A stretch of 64,000 bases of DNA from Synechococcus sp. RSCCF101 (GTDB taxonomy: Bacteria; Cyanobacteriota; Cyanobacteriia; PCC-6307; Cyanobiaceae): the NCBI RefSeq assembly GCF_008807075.1, contig NZ_CP035632.1, positions 868,001-932,000 of the forward strand, given 5' to 3'. The notes under the pieces were generated by a model. That model saw only the letters and a program-made list of their open reading frames with translations. It ran no database searches and was not told the DNA's origin. A program made the translations under genes and the position numbers. This document shows positions 7,855 to 16,025 of this stretch, one piece after another (the stretch's first letter is position 1; each line of letters opens with the position of its first letter).

Positions 7855-9360
7855 ATGGCCCGGCAACAGGGTTGGTTCGCCCTGATTCTGGCCCTCGCCA
7901 TTGCGGCGGCCTCGGTGCTGACCACCTTTCCACTCCAACTGGGGCTCGACCTCCGCGGCGGCAGTCAACTGACGCTGAAGGCGCTGCCCGCGGGTTCGGT
8001 CAGCCGCGTCGGGCCCGAGGAACTGGAGGCCGTGCAGCTGGTGCTCGAACGCCGCATCAATGGGCTCGGGGTTGCCGAATCCACCCTGCGCACGGTCGGT
8101 GACGACCAGCTGGTTCTTGAGCTGCCCGGCGAACAGGACCCGACCCGGGCCGCCCGGGTGCTGGGCTCCACCGCCCTGCTCGAGTTCCGGGCCCAGAGGG
8201 AGGGAACCGAGGAATCGATGCGCTCCCTGCTCGGCCTCAGGGCCCAGGCCCGCGCCGTGCTTCAGGTGCTGGAGGAGGGCGGGTCTGGTGGTGCCGATGC
8301 CGACGAGCCCACCACGCTCGATCCCGAGGTGATCGCCGAGCTGAGCAGCGCCATCTCCCTGGACAACGACGGCCAGCTGAGCGAGCGGGATCAGCTGCGG
8401 GCAATCCTGCAGCGGGTCAACGAGGAGATCGTGGCCCTCTACGAACCGGCGGAACTCACCGGCAAGGACCTGGTGACGGCTGGACGGCAGCAGGAGCAGA
8501 ACTCCCAGGCCTGGGAAGTCACCCTCACCTTCAACCGCGAGGGGGGTGAGGCCTTCGCCGAACTCACCCGCCGCATCGCCGGCACTGGCAGGTTGCTCGG
8601 CATCGTTCTGGATGGACGCTCGATCAGTGAAGCGAGCGTGGGACCGCAGTTCCAGGCCGCGGGCATCACCGGCGGCGGCGCCTCGATCACGGGGCGCTTC
8701 ACCGCCGAGGAGGCCCGGGACCTCGAGGTTCAGCTCCGCGGCGGCGCGCTGCCGCTTCCCATTCTCATCCAGGAGGTACGCACGATCGGCCCGACCCTCG
8801 GCGCCGCCAACATCCGCCGCTCGCTGGTGGCGACCCTGGGAGGCCTGGCCCTGGTGGCCGTGTTCATGGTGCTGATCTACCGGCTCTCGGGCGTCGTGGC
8901 GGTGGTGGCCCTCGCGCTCTATGCGCTCTTCAACCTGGCGATGTACGCGCTGGTGCCGGTCACTCTGACGCTGCCCGGCATGGCCGGTTTCATCCTGAGC
9001 GTGGGCATGGCGGTTGATGCCAACGTGCTCATCTTCGAGCGGGTGAAGGAGGAACTGCGCGGGGGTAACACCCTGATCCGTTCGATCGATGCCGGCTTCT
9101 CGCTGGCGTTCTCCTCCATCCTCGACGGCCATCTCACAACGTTGATCAGCTGCGTGGCCCTCTTCTCCCTCGGCATCGGCCTGGTCAAGGGCTTCGCCCT
9201 GACCCTGGGCATCGGGGTGATCCTCAGCCTGTTCACCGCACTCACCTGCACCCGCACCCTGCTGCGTCTGCTGATGAGCTACAAGTCGCTGCGCCGCCCC
9301 GAGCTCTTCCTCTCCAGCTCCCAGCTGCCGGCCGCACCGGTCCATCCCGCCAGCACCTGA
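7855..9360 (+). CDS. secD: Protein translocase subunit SecD
   Basis: SecD with SecF pulls secreted proteins across the membrane using the proton gradient. The 501-residue protein has an N-terminal membrane helix (about 7-25), the P1 region with LGLDLRGGSQL (about 28-38), a long periplasmic/lumenal domain, and five helices at the C-terminus including the signature GMAVDANVLIFERVKEEL (about 383-400). An acidic insert near GGADADEP (about 143-150) is unremarkable. It is followed seven bases later by secF. Confidence 0.96.
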   Translation: MARQQGWFALILALAIAAASVLTTFPLQLGLDLRGGSQLTLKALPAGSVSRVGPEELEAVQLVLERRINGLGVAESTLRTVGDDQLVLELPGEQDPTRAARVLGSTALLEFRAQREGTEESMRSLLGLRAQARAVLQVLEEGGSGGADADEPTTLDPEVIAELSSAISLDNDGQLSERDQLRAILQRVNEEIVALYEPAELTGKDLVTAGRQQEQNSQAWEVTLTFNREGGEAFAELTRRIAGTGRLLGIVLDGRSISEASVGPQFQAAGITGGGASITGRFTAEEARDLEVQLRGGALPLPILIQEVRTIGPTLGAANIRRSLVATLGGLALVAVFMVLIYRLSGVVAVVALALYALFNLAMYALVPVTLTLPGMAGFILSVGMAVDANVLIFERVKEELRGGNTLIRSIDAGFSLAFSSILDGHLTTLISCVALFSLGIGLVKGFALTLGIGVILSLFTALTCTRTLLRLLMSYKSLRRPELFLSSSQLPAAPVHPAST

Positions 9361-9367
9361 GCCACCG

Positions 9368-10405
9368 ATGGCCACCACCCCGTCCACCCCGGTTGTCCCC
9401 CAGGTTCCCGCCCGCCGGATGCTGCGCTTCCGCATCAACCGGCATCGGCGCCTGGTCTGGACCATCTCGCTGCTGGCCTGCGGCCTGAGCCTGATGGCGA
9501 TGGCCATCAGCTGGAGTCGGCCCTCCATCGGCGCTCCACTCCGGCCGGGCCTCGATTTCACCGGCGGGACCCAGATCCAGCTGGAGCGCGTCTGCGATCC
9601 CGCCTGTGACCCGCTGGAGAGCCGTGTCGTGCAGGAGCGGCTCGCTGCCATCACGCTGCCGGAGTCGCCGGATCGCCCGACCCCCGACCCCTCGCGCGCC
9701 CGGATCCAGATCGTGGATCAGGGCCGCACGCTCGTTTTGCGCCTGCCCGCCCTGGCCCCATCCCAGAGCCAGGCGGTGATCACCGCCCTGAGCGAGGTGA
9801 CCGGCCCGCTGGAGGAGGGCGCCACCGCCGTGGACACCATCGGGCCGACGCTGGGGGCCCAGCTGCTGCGCAGCAGCCTGATCTCCCTGCTGGTCAGCTT
9901 CGCCGGCATCGCGGTCTTCATCAGCGTCCGCTACGACCGCCTCTATGCGGGCCTGGCCCTGTTCTGCCTGGGCCACGATGTGCTGATCATCTGCGGGCTG
10001 TTCGCCTGGCTCGGCCTGCTGGCCGGCATCGAGGTGGACAGCCTCTTCGCCGTGTCCCTGCTGACGATCGCCGGATATTCGGTGAACGACACCGTGGTGG
10101 TCTTCGACCGGATCCGGGAGCAGCGCCAGAGCGGTGCGGTCCAGACAGCCGATGGCGAGCCCAACGCAACCGGTCCGGGCGAACCGAGCCTGGTGCAGTC
10201 GATCGACACCGCCGTGTCGGCCACTTTCACCCGCACCATCTACACCTCCACCACCACCCTGCTGCCCCTCCTGGCCCTGATCCTGTTCGGAGGCAGCACC
10301 CTGGTCTGGTTCGGGGTTGCCCTGGCCAGCGGCGTGGTGGTGGGCAGCTGGTCCAGCATCGCGATCGCACCGACCCTGCTGGCACTGCTGCAGAAGCGTT
10401 CATGA
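9368..10405 (+). CDS. secF: Protein translocase subunit SecF
   Basis: The 345-residue partner of SecD. It has a polar N-terminus, a first helix at about 35-55, the motif LDFTGGTQIQLE (about 61-72), a lumenal loop, and a helix bundle containing GYSVNDTVVVFDRIREQ (about 237-253). A Thr/Gly-rich insert after IREQRQSGA is longer than in E. coli but similar inserts occur in cyanobacteria. Its stop overlaps the next ATG by four bases. Confidence 0.96.
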   Translation: MATTPSTPVVPQVPARRMLRFRINRHRRLVWTISLLACGLSLMAMAISWSRPSIGAPLRPGLDFTGGTQIQLERVCDPACDPLESRVVQERLAAITLPESPDRPTPDPSRARIQIVDQGRTLVLRLPALAPSQSQAVITALSEVTGPLEEGATAVDTIGPTLGAQLLRSSLISLLVSFAGIAVFISVRYDRLYAGLALFCLGHDVLIICGLFAWLGLLAGIEVDSLFAVSLLTIAGYSVNDTVVVFDRIREQRQSGAVQTADGEPNATGPGEPSLVQSIDTAVSATFTRTIYTSTTTLLPLLALILFGGSTLVWFGVALASGVVVGSWSSIAIAPTLLALLQKRS

Positions 10406-10674
10406 GGCCGGCGGCGGCCCTGCCGGTCCTGTTGATTCTTCTGGCGTTGCGCGATCTCAGGGGTGAATTCGCCCTGCTGCGCGACGGTTTCACCTGGTCC
10501 GCCGTCTGGTTCGCCAGCCGCGATCACCCGCTGGCGGTGATGGTGCTGCTCTCGTCCGTCTCGCTGCTGAGGCGCTTCGGATTCGGTCCCGCGCCCGGTC
10601 GGGCCCCGCTGCCCCGGCAGGCGATCAGGCGAGACGACGGCGCTGCCGCCAGGGATCGAGGATGTCGTGGATGA
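10402..10674 (+). CDS. Small conserved membrane protein downstream of secF
   Basis: This 90-residue protein starts with ATG in the secF stop. It has a hydrophobic N-terminus (about 4-17), the motif LRDLRGEFALLRDGFTW (about 16-32) and a second hydrophobic segment (about 43-55). The last 17 codons are antisense to the end of the permease on the minus strand, so its tail may be poorly conserved. Function unknown. Confidence 0.65.
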   Translation: MRPAAALPVLLILLALRDLRGEFALLRDGFTWSAVWFASRDHPLAVMVLLSSVSLLRRFGFGPAPGRAPLPRQAIRRDDGAAARDRGCRG

Positions 10675-11710
10675 GAATCTCCCGGATGAACACCTGGAGA
10701 ACCACGGCCAGCGGAAGGGCCATCAGCAGGCCCAGCGGCCCGAACAGCACGGTGAAGACGAACTGGGCGCTGAGGGTGAGTCCCGGCAGCAACTGGACCT
10801 GGTGCTGCATCACCGACGGGGTGATCAGATAGCTCTCCACGTTCTGCACCAGCACGTAGAGCACCAGAACGGCGAGAGCCTTCCAGGGGTTCTCCAGCAG
10901 GGCGACCGCCATCGGGAAGACCGTGCTCAGGGTGGGCCCCACGTTCGGGATCACATTGAGCAGTCCGGCCAGCAACGCATTGGCCACCACCAGCTTCACC
11001 CCGAGCATGAGCAGACCGAGGCCGGCGAGGATCGCCACGAACAGAGAACTGATCAGCAGCCCCACCATCCAGCTGCTCAGAGCCTCACCGCAGAGAGTGA
11101 GAATCGCGCGGAAGCGCCGGCGGTAGAAGGAGGGCACCAGCAGCACGAACACCTGCCGGTACGCCCCGGGCTGCACCGCGATCATCAGGCTGACGGCCAG
11201 CACGAACAGCAGCCGCAGCAGGCCGTTGCCCAGGTTGCCCGCCAGACCGAGAAGGCCGCGCACGCCGCCGCCCAGTCCACTGCTGAGTCCGTCGCTGAGG
11301 GCCGAACTGCCCGGCCAGCCCTCGGGGAACAGCTGCTGCAGCCAGATGGCGCCGCTGCCCCCCCGGCCGTAGACCGCCTGGGTGGCCCAGCTCTGCCACT
11401 CGCGGATCAACCCCACCAGGGTCCGCGCCGCCTCGGGCAACTGCTCGAGCAACTGCTGGAACTGACTGATGAACGGCGGGATCACCACCGTGGCCACCGT
11501 GATGCCCACCAGCACCAGGGAGAGGAGGGCGAGCAGGAGCGCCAGGGGGCGGCTGCAGCTGGTGCGCTGCTGCAGGACGCCCACAAGAGTGCAGATGGCC
11601 ATCGCGATCACGATGGCCGCAAACAGCAGGATCAGGACATCGCGCAGGCTCCAGAGCAGAAGCAGGGCCGTGATCAGCCCCAGCAGTCCGATCCAGTCAG
11701 CCAGCTTCAC
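10625..11710 (-). CDS. AI-2E family (PerM/YdiK-type) permease
   Basis: A 361-residue polytopic membrane protein with about seven to eight helices. Family features: [21 protein letters not shown]-type start, a periplasmic loop (about 75-150), the [14 protein letters not shown] signature (about 255-268) and [19 protein letters not shown] (about 322-340). The family exports autoinducer-like or unknown small molecules; no substrate is implied here. It is last in a minus-strand operon after mnmH and psb28, and its first 14 bases overlap psb28. Confidence 0.88.
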   Translation of the reverse strand: MKLADWIGLLGLITALLLLWSLRDVLILLFAAIVIAMAICTLVGVLQQRTSCSRPLALLLALLSLVLVGITVATVVIPPFISQFQQLLEQLPEAARTLVGLIREWQSWATQAVYGRGGSGAIWLQQLFPEGWPGSSALSDGLSSGLGGGVRGLLGLAGNLGNGLLRLLFVLAVSLMIAVQPGAYRQVFVLLVPSFYRRRFRAILTLCGEALSSWMVGLLISSLFVAILAGLGLLMLGVKLVVANALLAGLLNVIPNVGPTLSTVFPMAVALLENPWKALAVLVLYVLVQNVESYLITPSVMQHQVQLLPGLTLSAQFVFTVLFGPLGLLMALPLAVVLQVFIREILIHDILDPWRQRRRLA

Positions 11711-12047
11711 CGTCCTTGCCGGTGTAGCCCAGGCCGGCGGATTCGGCGTAGCGGTGGGCGAACCGCAGCAACCGATCCCCGTCAGCGGCGGATTTCCAGG
11801 TGTAGGTGGCCTCGAGTGCGAAGGGCTTGCCGTTGACGAAGCGGGCCTTCACCTCGCGGGTGACGAGTTCGCCTTCCTCATCCACCATGAACATGCCGGT
11901 GATGTCGCCCATGGTTTCCGGGGCCAGAGCCTGCGGCTCCTCGAACACGAAAATCGCCTGGCCGGTGATGCCGTCACGGGATTTGGTGAGCCGGATGTCG
12001 GGCACCACGGGTTCGTCCACACCCCGGAAGAACTGAATCGCCGCCAT
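11697..12047 (-). CDS. psb28: Photosystem II assembly protein Psb28
   Basis: Psb28 binds PSII assembly intermediates near CP47 and cytochrome b559 and protects them before the oxygen-evolving cluster is built. The 116-residue protein begins [20 protein letters not shown] and contains RSRDG-like loop ([17 protein letters not shown]), [12 protein letters not shown]-like strands and the C-terminal [21 protein letters not shown] use the second ATG (12047) because it gives the usual N-terminus; a frame extension of five codons is possible. The 3' end overlaps the permease start. Confidence 0.93.
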   Translation of the reverse strand: MAAIQFFRGVDEPVVPDIRLTKSRDGITGQAIFVFEEPQALAPETMGDITGMFMVDEEGELVTREVKARFVNGKPFALEATYTWKSAADGDRLLRFAHRYAESAGLGYTGKDGEAG

Positions 12048-12071
12048 CCGGCACCCCGCCAAAACGTCAGC

Positions 12072-13115
12072 TTAAGGGGCCTTTTCCGTGCTCCCGCTGC
12101 CGCTGTGGCAATGGCCTCGGCGGATCAGAAGCTCCGCCGCCGCCGCGGCAGGGAGCCCCTCCAGATCGATGCTGTCGGGCTTCGGCCGGCGCTGCAGTTC
12201 GTGGTCGTAGCAGCGGTCGTAGTAGGCGAGCATCGGCTCAGCCGCCTCCGCCCAGCAGCCGGAATCGATAGCGGTCAGAGCCATCGCCGTGCGCTGGGGA
12301 CCCAGGCGCCGTTGAATGCGCAGAGTCGCCTCCCGCAGCTGATCGGGCGGATGGTGGCCGTAATCGCTCACCAGCTGATCGAGTCGCCAGGCGCGCGGGC
12401 GGAGGATCTCGAGGGTGGGCGCCTGCCCCATGGACCGGAACAGGCTCAGCGGCAGGCGGCAGCGGCCGATCTGGGCACTTTCCGCCTCCAGCCAGATCTC
12501 CGGGGCATCGCGATGGGCGTGCAGCGCCAGGGCGAGCCGGTTCTCGAACTGCTCGCTGCTGGGCTGAGGGGGCAGACCCAGGCCCCCGAAGCTGCTGCCG
12601 CGGTGCTGCGCCAGTCCCTCCAGGTCCACCACCGCCACACCACGGGCGGCAAGGGCCTGCAGCAGGGCCGTCTTTCCGGTGCCGGTGCGACCGGCCAGCA
12701 CCCGCAGCGGCCACTCCCGAGCGAACGCGTCGAGCACCCAGCGGCGGAACCGCTTATAGCCGCCCTCCAGCAATCGCACCTCCCGGCCGACGGTCTCGGC
12801 CAGCCAGGCCACACTCGCCGAGCGCATGCCGCCGCGCCAGCAGTACAGACGCAGAGGCTGGGACGCGTCCTCATCGCGAAGCTCCTCCGCCAGGGCCCCC
12901 AGCCGCGGTCCCACCAGCTCAAGGCCAAGCTGGATGGCCTGCTGCCGGCCCTGCTGCTTGTATGCGGTGCCGACGGCGGCCCGCTCCGCGTCATCGAAGA
13001 GGGGCAGATTGCGGCTGCCCGGCAGCCGTCCCTGCGCGTGCTCGGACGGGCTGCGCACATCCAGGAGAGCACCGCTGCCGGCGAGGAATGCGCTCACCTC
13101 CTGACACTGCGCCAT
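12072..13115 (-). CDS. mnmH: tRNA 2-selenouridine synthase (MnmH/SelU)
   Basis: The enzyme replaces the sulfur of 2-thiouridine at the tRNA wobble position with selenium via a geranylated intermediate. The N-terminal rhodanese domain has DVRSPSEHAQGRLPGS (about 19-34) and the catalytic Cys in YCWRGGMRS (Cys about 92). A P-loop AGRTGTGKTALL (about 141-152) starts the C-terminal domain. Length (347) is slightly short of the E. coli form. It is the first gene of the minus-strand operon with psb28, divergent from gun4. The selenophosphate source (SelD) is not in the window. Confidence 0.93.
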   Translation of the reverse strand: MAQCQEVSAFLAGSGALLDVRSPSEHAQGRLPGSRNLPLFDDAERAAVGTAYKQQGRQQAIQLGLELVGPRLGALAEELRDEDASQPLRLYCWRGGMRSASVAWLAETVGREVRLLEGGYKRFRRWVLDAFAREWPLRVLAGRTGTGKTALLQALAARGVAVVDLEGLAQHRGSSFGGLGLPPQPSSEQFENRLALALHAHRDAPEIWLEAESAQIGRCRLPLSLFRSMGQAPTLEILRPRAWRLDQLVSDYGHHPPDQLREATLRIQRRLGPQRTAMALTAIDSGCWAEAAEPMLAYYDRCYDHELQRRPKPDSIDLEGLPAAAAAELLIRRGHCHSGSGSTEKAP

Positions 13116-13198
13116 GACCAGCCGGAACGGCCGCTCCCCATCACCACGCCTGACATAGTGGGCCAGCGCCGGATCGGCTGCGCGGTCGGCCTGTCTTC

Positions 13199-13918
13199 AT
13201 GCTCAGCGGTCCATCCACCTCCCGCTCCCTCCGTTCCGATGACCAGCTCGAGGCCTTCCTGACAGGCTCGGCGAGGCAGCGACGCACCCTGGCCACCACC
13301 ATCGAGAGTCAGGCCGGTGCGATCGCCGGCCGGCTGGGTGAGCTGCTGAGCGGCTTCAATCCGGAGGGTGATGACTGGGCCGCAGGCTGGCTCCTGCAGC
13401 TGGCCCAGAGGGAGAATCCCGACGGAAGCGATGCACCGCTGGCCCGCTGGCCCGAGGGCTGGCTCAGGGCGGATTCGGCGGCCGGTATCGATCACGCTCC
13501 CCTGCAGCTGGCCCTGCTCCGTTGCGACTTCGAGCAGGCCGACCGCATCACCAGCGAGACGCTGCGCGCCCTGGCCGGGGATGGCGCCATCCGGCGGGGG
13601 TACGTGTATTACAGCGAGGTCGCCCCGATGCCGGCCCTGGATCTGCAGACGCTGGACCGCCTCTGGCTCACCTATTCGCAGGGGCGTTTCGGGTTCAGTG
13701 TTCAGGGCCGGCTGCTCAAGGCGGCGGGAGGTCGCTGGGATCGGCTCTGGCCGCGCATCGGCTGGAAGGCCGACGGTGTCTGGACCCGCTATCCCGGATC
13801 CTTCACCTGGACGCTTGAGGCACCCGAGGGGCACATGCCCCTGGTGAACCAGCTGCGGGGTGTGCGCCTGATGGACGCCCTGCTCAACCACCCGGCACTG
13901 GCGGCACGCGTGGCGTGA
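13199..13918 (+). CDS. gun4: GUN4 domain protein, Mg-chelatase activator
   Basis: Gun4 binds protoporphyrin IX and its Mg form and stimulates Mg-chelatase (ChlH). The 239-residue protein has the helical N-terminal extension typical of cyanobacterial Gun4 (about 1-90). The GUN4 core follows: LLRCDFEQADRITSETL (about 102-118), LDRLWLTYSQGRFGFSVQ (about 150-167), DRLWPRIGWKADGVWTRY (about 180-197) and the EAPEGHMPL loop. It is divergent from mnmH with 83 bases between. Confidence 0.92.
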   Translation: MLSGPSTSRSLRSDDQLEAFLTGSARQRRTLATTIESQAGAIAGRLGELLSGFNPEGDDWAAGWLLQLAQRENPDGSDAPLARWPEGWLRADSAAGIDHAPLQLALLRCDFEQADRITSETLRALAGDGAIRRGYVYYSEVAPMPALDLQTLDRLWLTYSQGRFGFSVQGRLLKAAGGRWDRLWPRIGWKADGVWTRYPGSFTWTLEAPEGHMPLVNQLRGVRLMDALLNHPALAARVA

Positions 13919-13965
13919 CGCGGGGCTTTGAGGGTCTTAGGTTTTTCGCGGCGCGTTGAGCACCG

Positions 13966-14409
13966 ATGGCTTCTCGAACGGTCCGCCTGCCGCTGGCCTC
14001 CCTCCTCTCCCGCCTGAGTTTCCGCTGGGCCGATTTCATCCTCCCCTCCACCCTTCAGCTCTCTCCCTTGCTGGAGGTGCTTCTGGAGCCGGTTCCCTGC
14101 AAGGAGCACACAGCCGAACTGCAGCTGGGACTTCAGGAGGCCCTGGTCAATGCCGTGCGCCATGGCAACGGCTGCGACCCCCGCAAGGTGGTGCGCATCC
14201 GCCGGGTGATGACACCCAACTGGATGGTCTGGCAGATCCAGGACGAGGGGGGCGGTGTGCCGTCCGGATCCCGCGATGCGCTGCTGCCGGAGCAGCCGGA
14301 GGCCACCTGTGGACGGGGCCTGTTTCTCATCCATCACTGCTTTGATGATGTGCGCTGGAGCCCGCGGGGGAACCGGCTTCAGCTCGGCGCGCGGCGCCGT
14401 TCCGCCTGA
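13966..14409 (+). CDS. Anti-sigma-type histidine kinase-like ATPase
   Basis: This 147-residue single-domain GHKL ATPase is of the RsbW/SpoIIAB type. Seen: N-box LQEALVNAVRHGNG (about 57-70), the G1 box QDEGGGVPSG (about 93-102) and the G2 region GRGLFLIHHCFDDV (about 118-131). Such proteins phosphorylate or bind anti-anti-sigma partners; no partner gene is adjacent. A TAGGTT -10-like hexamer lies about 28 bases upstream. The last 83 bases are antisense to the gene ending at 14327. Confidence 0.8.
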   Translation: MASRTVRLPLASLLSRLSFRWADFILPSTLQLSPLLEVLLEPVPCKEHTAELQLGLQEALVNAVRHGNGCDPRKVVRIRRVMTPNWMVWQIQDEGGGVPSGSRDALLPEQPEATCGRGLFLIHHCFDDVRWSPRGNRLQLGARRRSA

Positions 14410-14689
14410 CACCGTGATCGGGGCAGCCAGGGTCCTTCAGCTCACCCCTGAGCCAGCCACCGGCCTGATCCACCAGGGCTGTGACGTCCTGTGGATCGCC
14501 ACCGGAGAGAAGCTGGGTCAGAGCCGCGGCCAGAAGCTCCGCCCCACGGCGACGGCGATCGGACTTGAGGGCATGCCAGTCGCGATCAGACAGCCTCAGC
14601 AGGTCGTGCAGCGAACGCGCCCGGTCGAGGCTTCCGGCAGGCCAGGCGGTGGATGGAGACACGGGGAAGCAGACACTCGCAGCCGCCAT
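14327..14689 (-). CDS. DUF6439-like small protein
   Basis: From ATG at 14689 the frame gives 120 residues. The core SLHDLLRLSDRDWHALKSDR and AELLAAALTQLLSGGD, ending in WLRGELKDPGCPDHG, resembles a short cyanobacterial family (DUF6439, from memory). The tail after that core is low-complexity Ala/Gly/Ser and antisense to the ATPase gene, so it is probably unselected read-through to the next stop. The frame is open further upstream, but that part looks like shadow. Function unknown; divergent from the gene at 14749. Confidence 0.55.
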   Translation of the reverse strand: MAAASVCFPVSPSTAWPAGSLDRARSLHDLLRLSDRDWHALKSDRRRRGAELLAAALTQLLSGGDPQDVTALVDQAGGWLRGELKDPGCPDHGVRRNGAARRAEAGSPAGSSAHHQSSDG

Positions 14690-14748
14690 CCTGGCCGGAC
14701 CGGGGCGAGGCGGTCGCCCCCTGGGGTCCGGTCTGAGGCTCGGGGAGC

Positions 14749-15018
14749 ATGAGACCGGTGCGCTGGCTGCATGCCATCGGTCGTCTGATGACCGTCCACC
14801 GGGTGCATCGGCTGCGGAGCCGGCACGGCACGGTTGCTGCGACTGCATCGAGCGGGACGCGTCGCGCCCGCCAACGGGAGCGCACCCTGAAGGACCTGCT
14901 GCAGGCCACGGAGTGGGCCGGACTGATTCCCCCACGTCAGGACCATCCGTTCTGGAAGGCGCTGCGCTGGGGGGGGCCGGCCCTGGCGCTCGGCGCCTGG
15001 CTCGGATCGGTCCGCTGA
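14749..15018 (+). CDS. Small basic protein with C-terminal membrane segment
   Basis: An 89-residue protein. The N-terminal half is Arg-rich (RLMTVHRVHRLRSRHG, TRRARQRERTLKDLLQ). It is followed by TEWAGLIPPRQDHPFWKALR (about 54-73) and a short hydrophobic Gly/Ala end. Probably a small membrane-associated protein; function unknown. A GC-rich hairpin follows the stop directly. Confidence 0.6.
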   Translation: MRPVRWLHAIGRLMTVHRVHRLRSRHGTVAATASSGTRRARQRERTLKDLLQATEWAGLIPPRQDHPFWKALRWGGPALALGAWLGSVR

Positions 15019-15023
15019 GGGCA

Positions 15024-15050
15024 GGCCCTGCCGGCAAAGGCGCCAGGGCC
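15024..15050 (+). terminator. GC-rich hairpin after the 89-residue gene
   Basis: GGCCCTG at 15024-15030 pairs with CAGGGCC at 15044-15050, with further inner pairing of GCC with GGC. It begins six bases after a stop codon. There is no U-run, so intrinsic termination is unproved; it could also protect the 3' end. Confidence 0.4.
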
Positions 15051-15265
15051 GCGATCGACCACCGCCAGCACTGCGTCGGCAGAGATCGTCGTCACCAGGC
15101 TCATCGAACCATGGTTCTGTCATGGGTCGATCGGGGAACTCAACGTGGGAACGAGTTGCTGCCCGATCCCACCGCTGCACAGTCGCACCTGCAAACACTT
15201 CTGCAGGTGGATCGGATGTCTTGGGGTGACCTCTGGCAGTTGAATGGAGAGGTCTCTGAGACACC
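15051..15265. other. Lower-GC gap without a convincing gene
   Basis: About 215 bases at roughly 55-58 % GC by count over two lines, well below the flanks. Short frames exist on both strands, but none shows a clear start, ribosome site and codon bias together. I see no tRNA cloverleaf. Confidence 0.4.
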
Positions 15266-15496
15266 TCAATGCACCGCGATCGTGTCCAACTCGTTGCCTG
15301 GCTTGAGCAGCGTGGCGCGACTGTTCCCTCCCAGCTGCGCCGTGTGGCCGCCCTGCAGGCCAAACAGCAGCTTGACCAGGGCAAGTGTGATCTGAATGAG
15401 CACCCCGCTGTTGTCTGAGCGGTGCTCCAGCACAGCGGCACAATCCACACGGATCAGCATCAACCAGCCCTCTGGCTTCACATCAGGCAGGGTCAT
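15266..15496 (-). CDS. Possible 76-residue protein
   Basis: The frame reads MTLPDVKPEGWLMLIRVDCA and continues with a hydrophobic patch (LIQITLALVKLLFGLQG) and a polar tail ending ELDTIAVH. Third-position GC is high and codons are common ones, which favours this frame. However, a 49-residue frame on the other strand (15269-15418) also looks protein-like, so one of the two is a shadow. Function unknown. Confidence 0.4.
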   Translation of the reverse strand: MTLPDVKPEGWLMLIRVDCAAVLEHRSDNSGVLIQITLALVKLLFGLQGGHTAQLGGNSRATLLKPGNELDTIAVH

Positions 15497-15528
15497 CCGC
15501 GATCACTCCTTTGGCAGCGAGCCGGTGT

Positions 15529-15924
15529 TCAGCGCACCGGCTTTCGTTCGCACTGCTCCTGCAGCACCTCGAAAGCCAGATCACGGGAATCCCTCACCTC
15601 CGCTTCCCAGGCATCAAGCATCTTGAGGCCGGAGGCGACGGACGGAGCTTCCTTCGGGTCGTCGAGAAAGGGCTGGACAAGGAGCTTGGTTTCCCTCAGA
15701 TCCTCAACAAGACCGGGTGCCAACTCGATCACGCCCTCAGCGAACGGGCAGGGATCCTGGCCCTGGATCATGACGGAGTGGTAGGCCCGCACCGTCTCAA
15801 AGTTCCGGGTCAGCCGGGTTCGCAGCTCCTGGCCTTCAGCTTCCGAGAGACTCGGCTTGTGCTGCCCAGGAGTGCAGGCACCCGCGCCCAGGGCGATGAC
15901 CAGGAGGGCGAGGGCGACTCTCAA
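15529..15924 (-). CDS. Putative lipoprotein or secreted protein
   Basis: A 131-residue protein starting MRVALALLVIALGAGACTPG: a short signal peptide with a Cys at 17, close to a lipobox though the -3 residue is Ala rather than Leu. The mature part is helical and charged and has a second Cys at DPCPFAEG (about 59) and a third near the end (EQCERKPVR). It looks like a small periplasmic or membrane-anchored protein. No family recognised. Confidence 0.65.
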   Translation of the reverse strand: MRVALALLVIALGAGACTPGQHKPSLSEAEGQELRTRLTRNFETVRAYHSVMIQGQDPCPFAEGVIELAPGLVEDLRETKLLVQPFLDDPKEAPSVASGLKMLDAWEAEVRDSRDLAFEVLQEQCERKPVR

Positions 15925-16025
15925 TGTTGGGCTGCAGAGGCTGGAATCCTGCCGGAGTCACTGGCCCGGCACTGGGATCCGAGCCCATGGCACCCGTCGT
16001 GCCCCACCAGCGACTGCGGCTGGGC

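Noticed and set aside
6835-9654. A 939-codon open frame on the minus strand across pdhB, secD and secF
   Set aside because: It is antisense to three unmistakable genes; its translation is rich in His, Gln and Gly as expected for shadow frames in high-GC DNA.
13908-13945. Weak hairpin and T-rich stretch after gun4 that resembles an intrinsic terminator
   Set aside because: The stem has only about five pairs and the T-run is offset by some 20 bases; the same stretch reads better as a TAGGTT -10 box.
15269-15418. A 49-residue plus-strand frame MHRDRVQLVAWLEQRG...
   Set aside because: Looks protein-like, but its third-position GC (about 67 %) is lower than that of the opposing 76-residue frame (about 78 %). 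Kept only as a rival in the findings.
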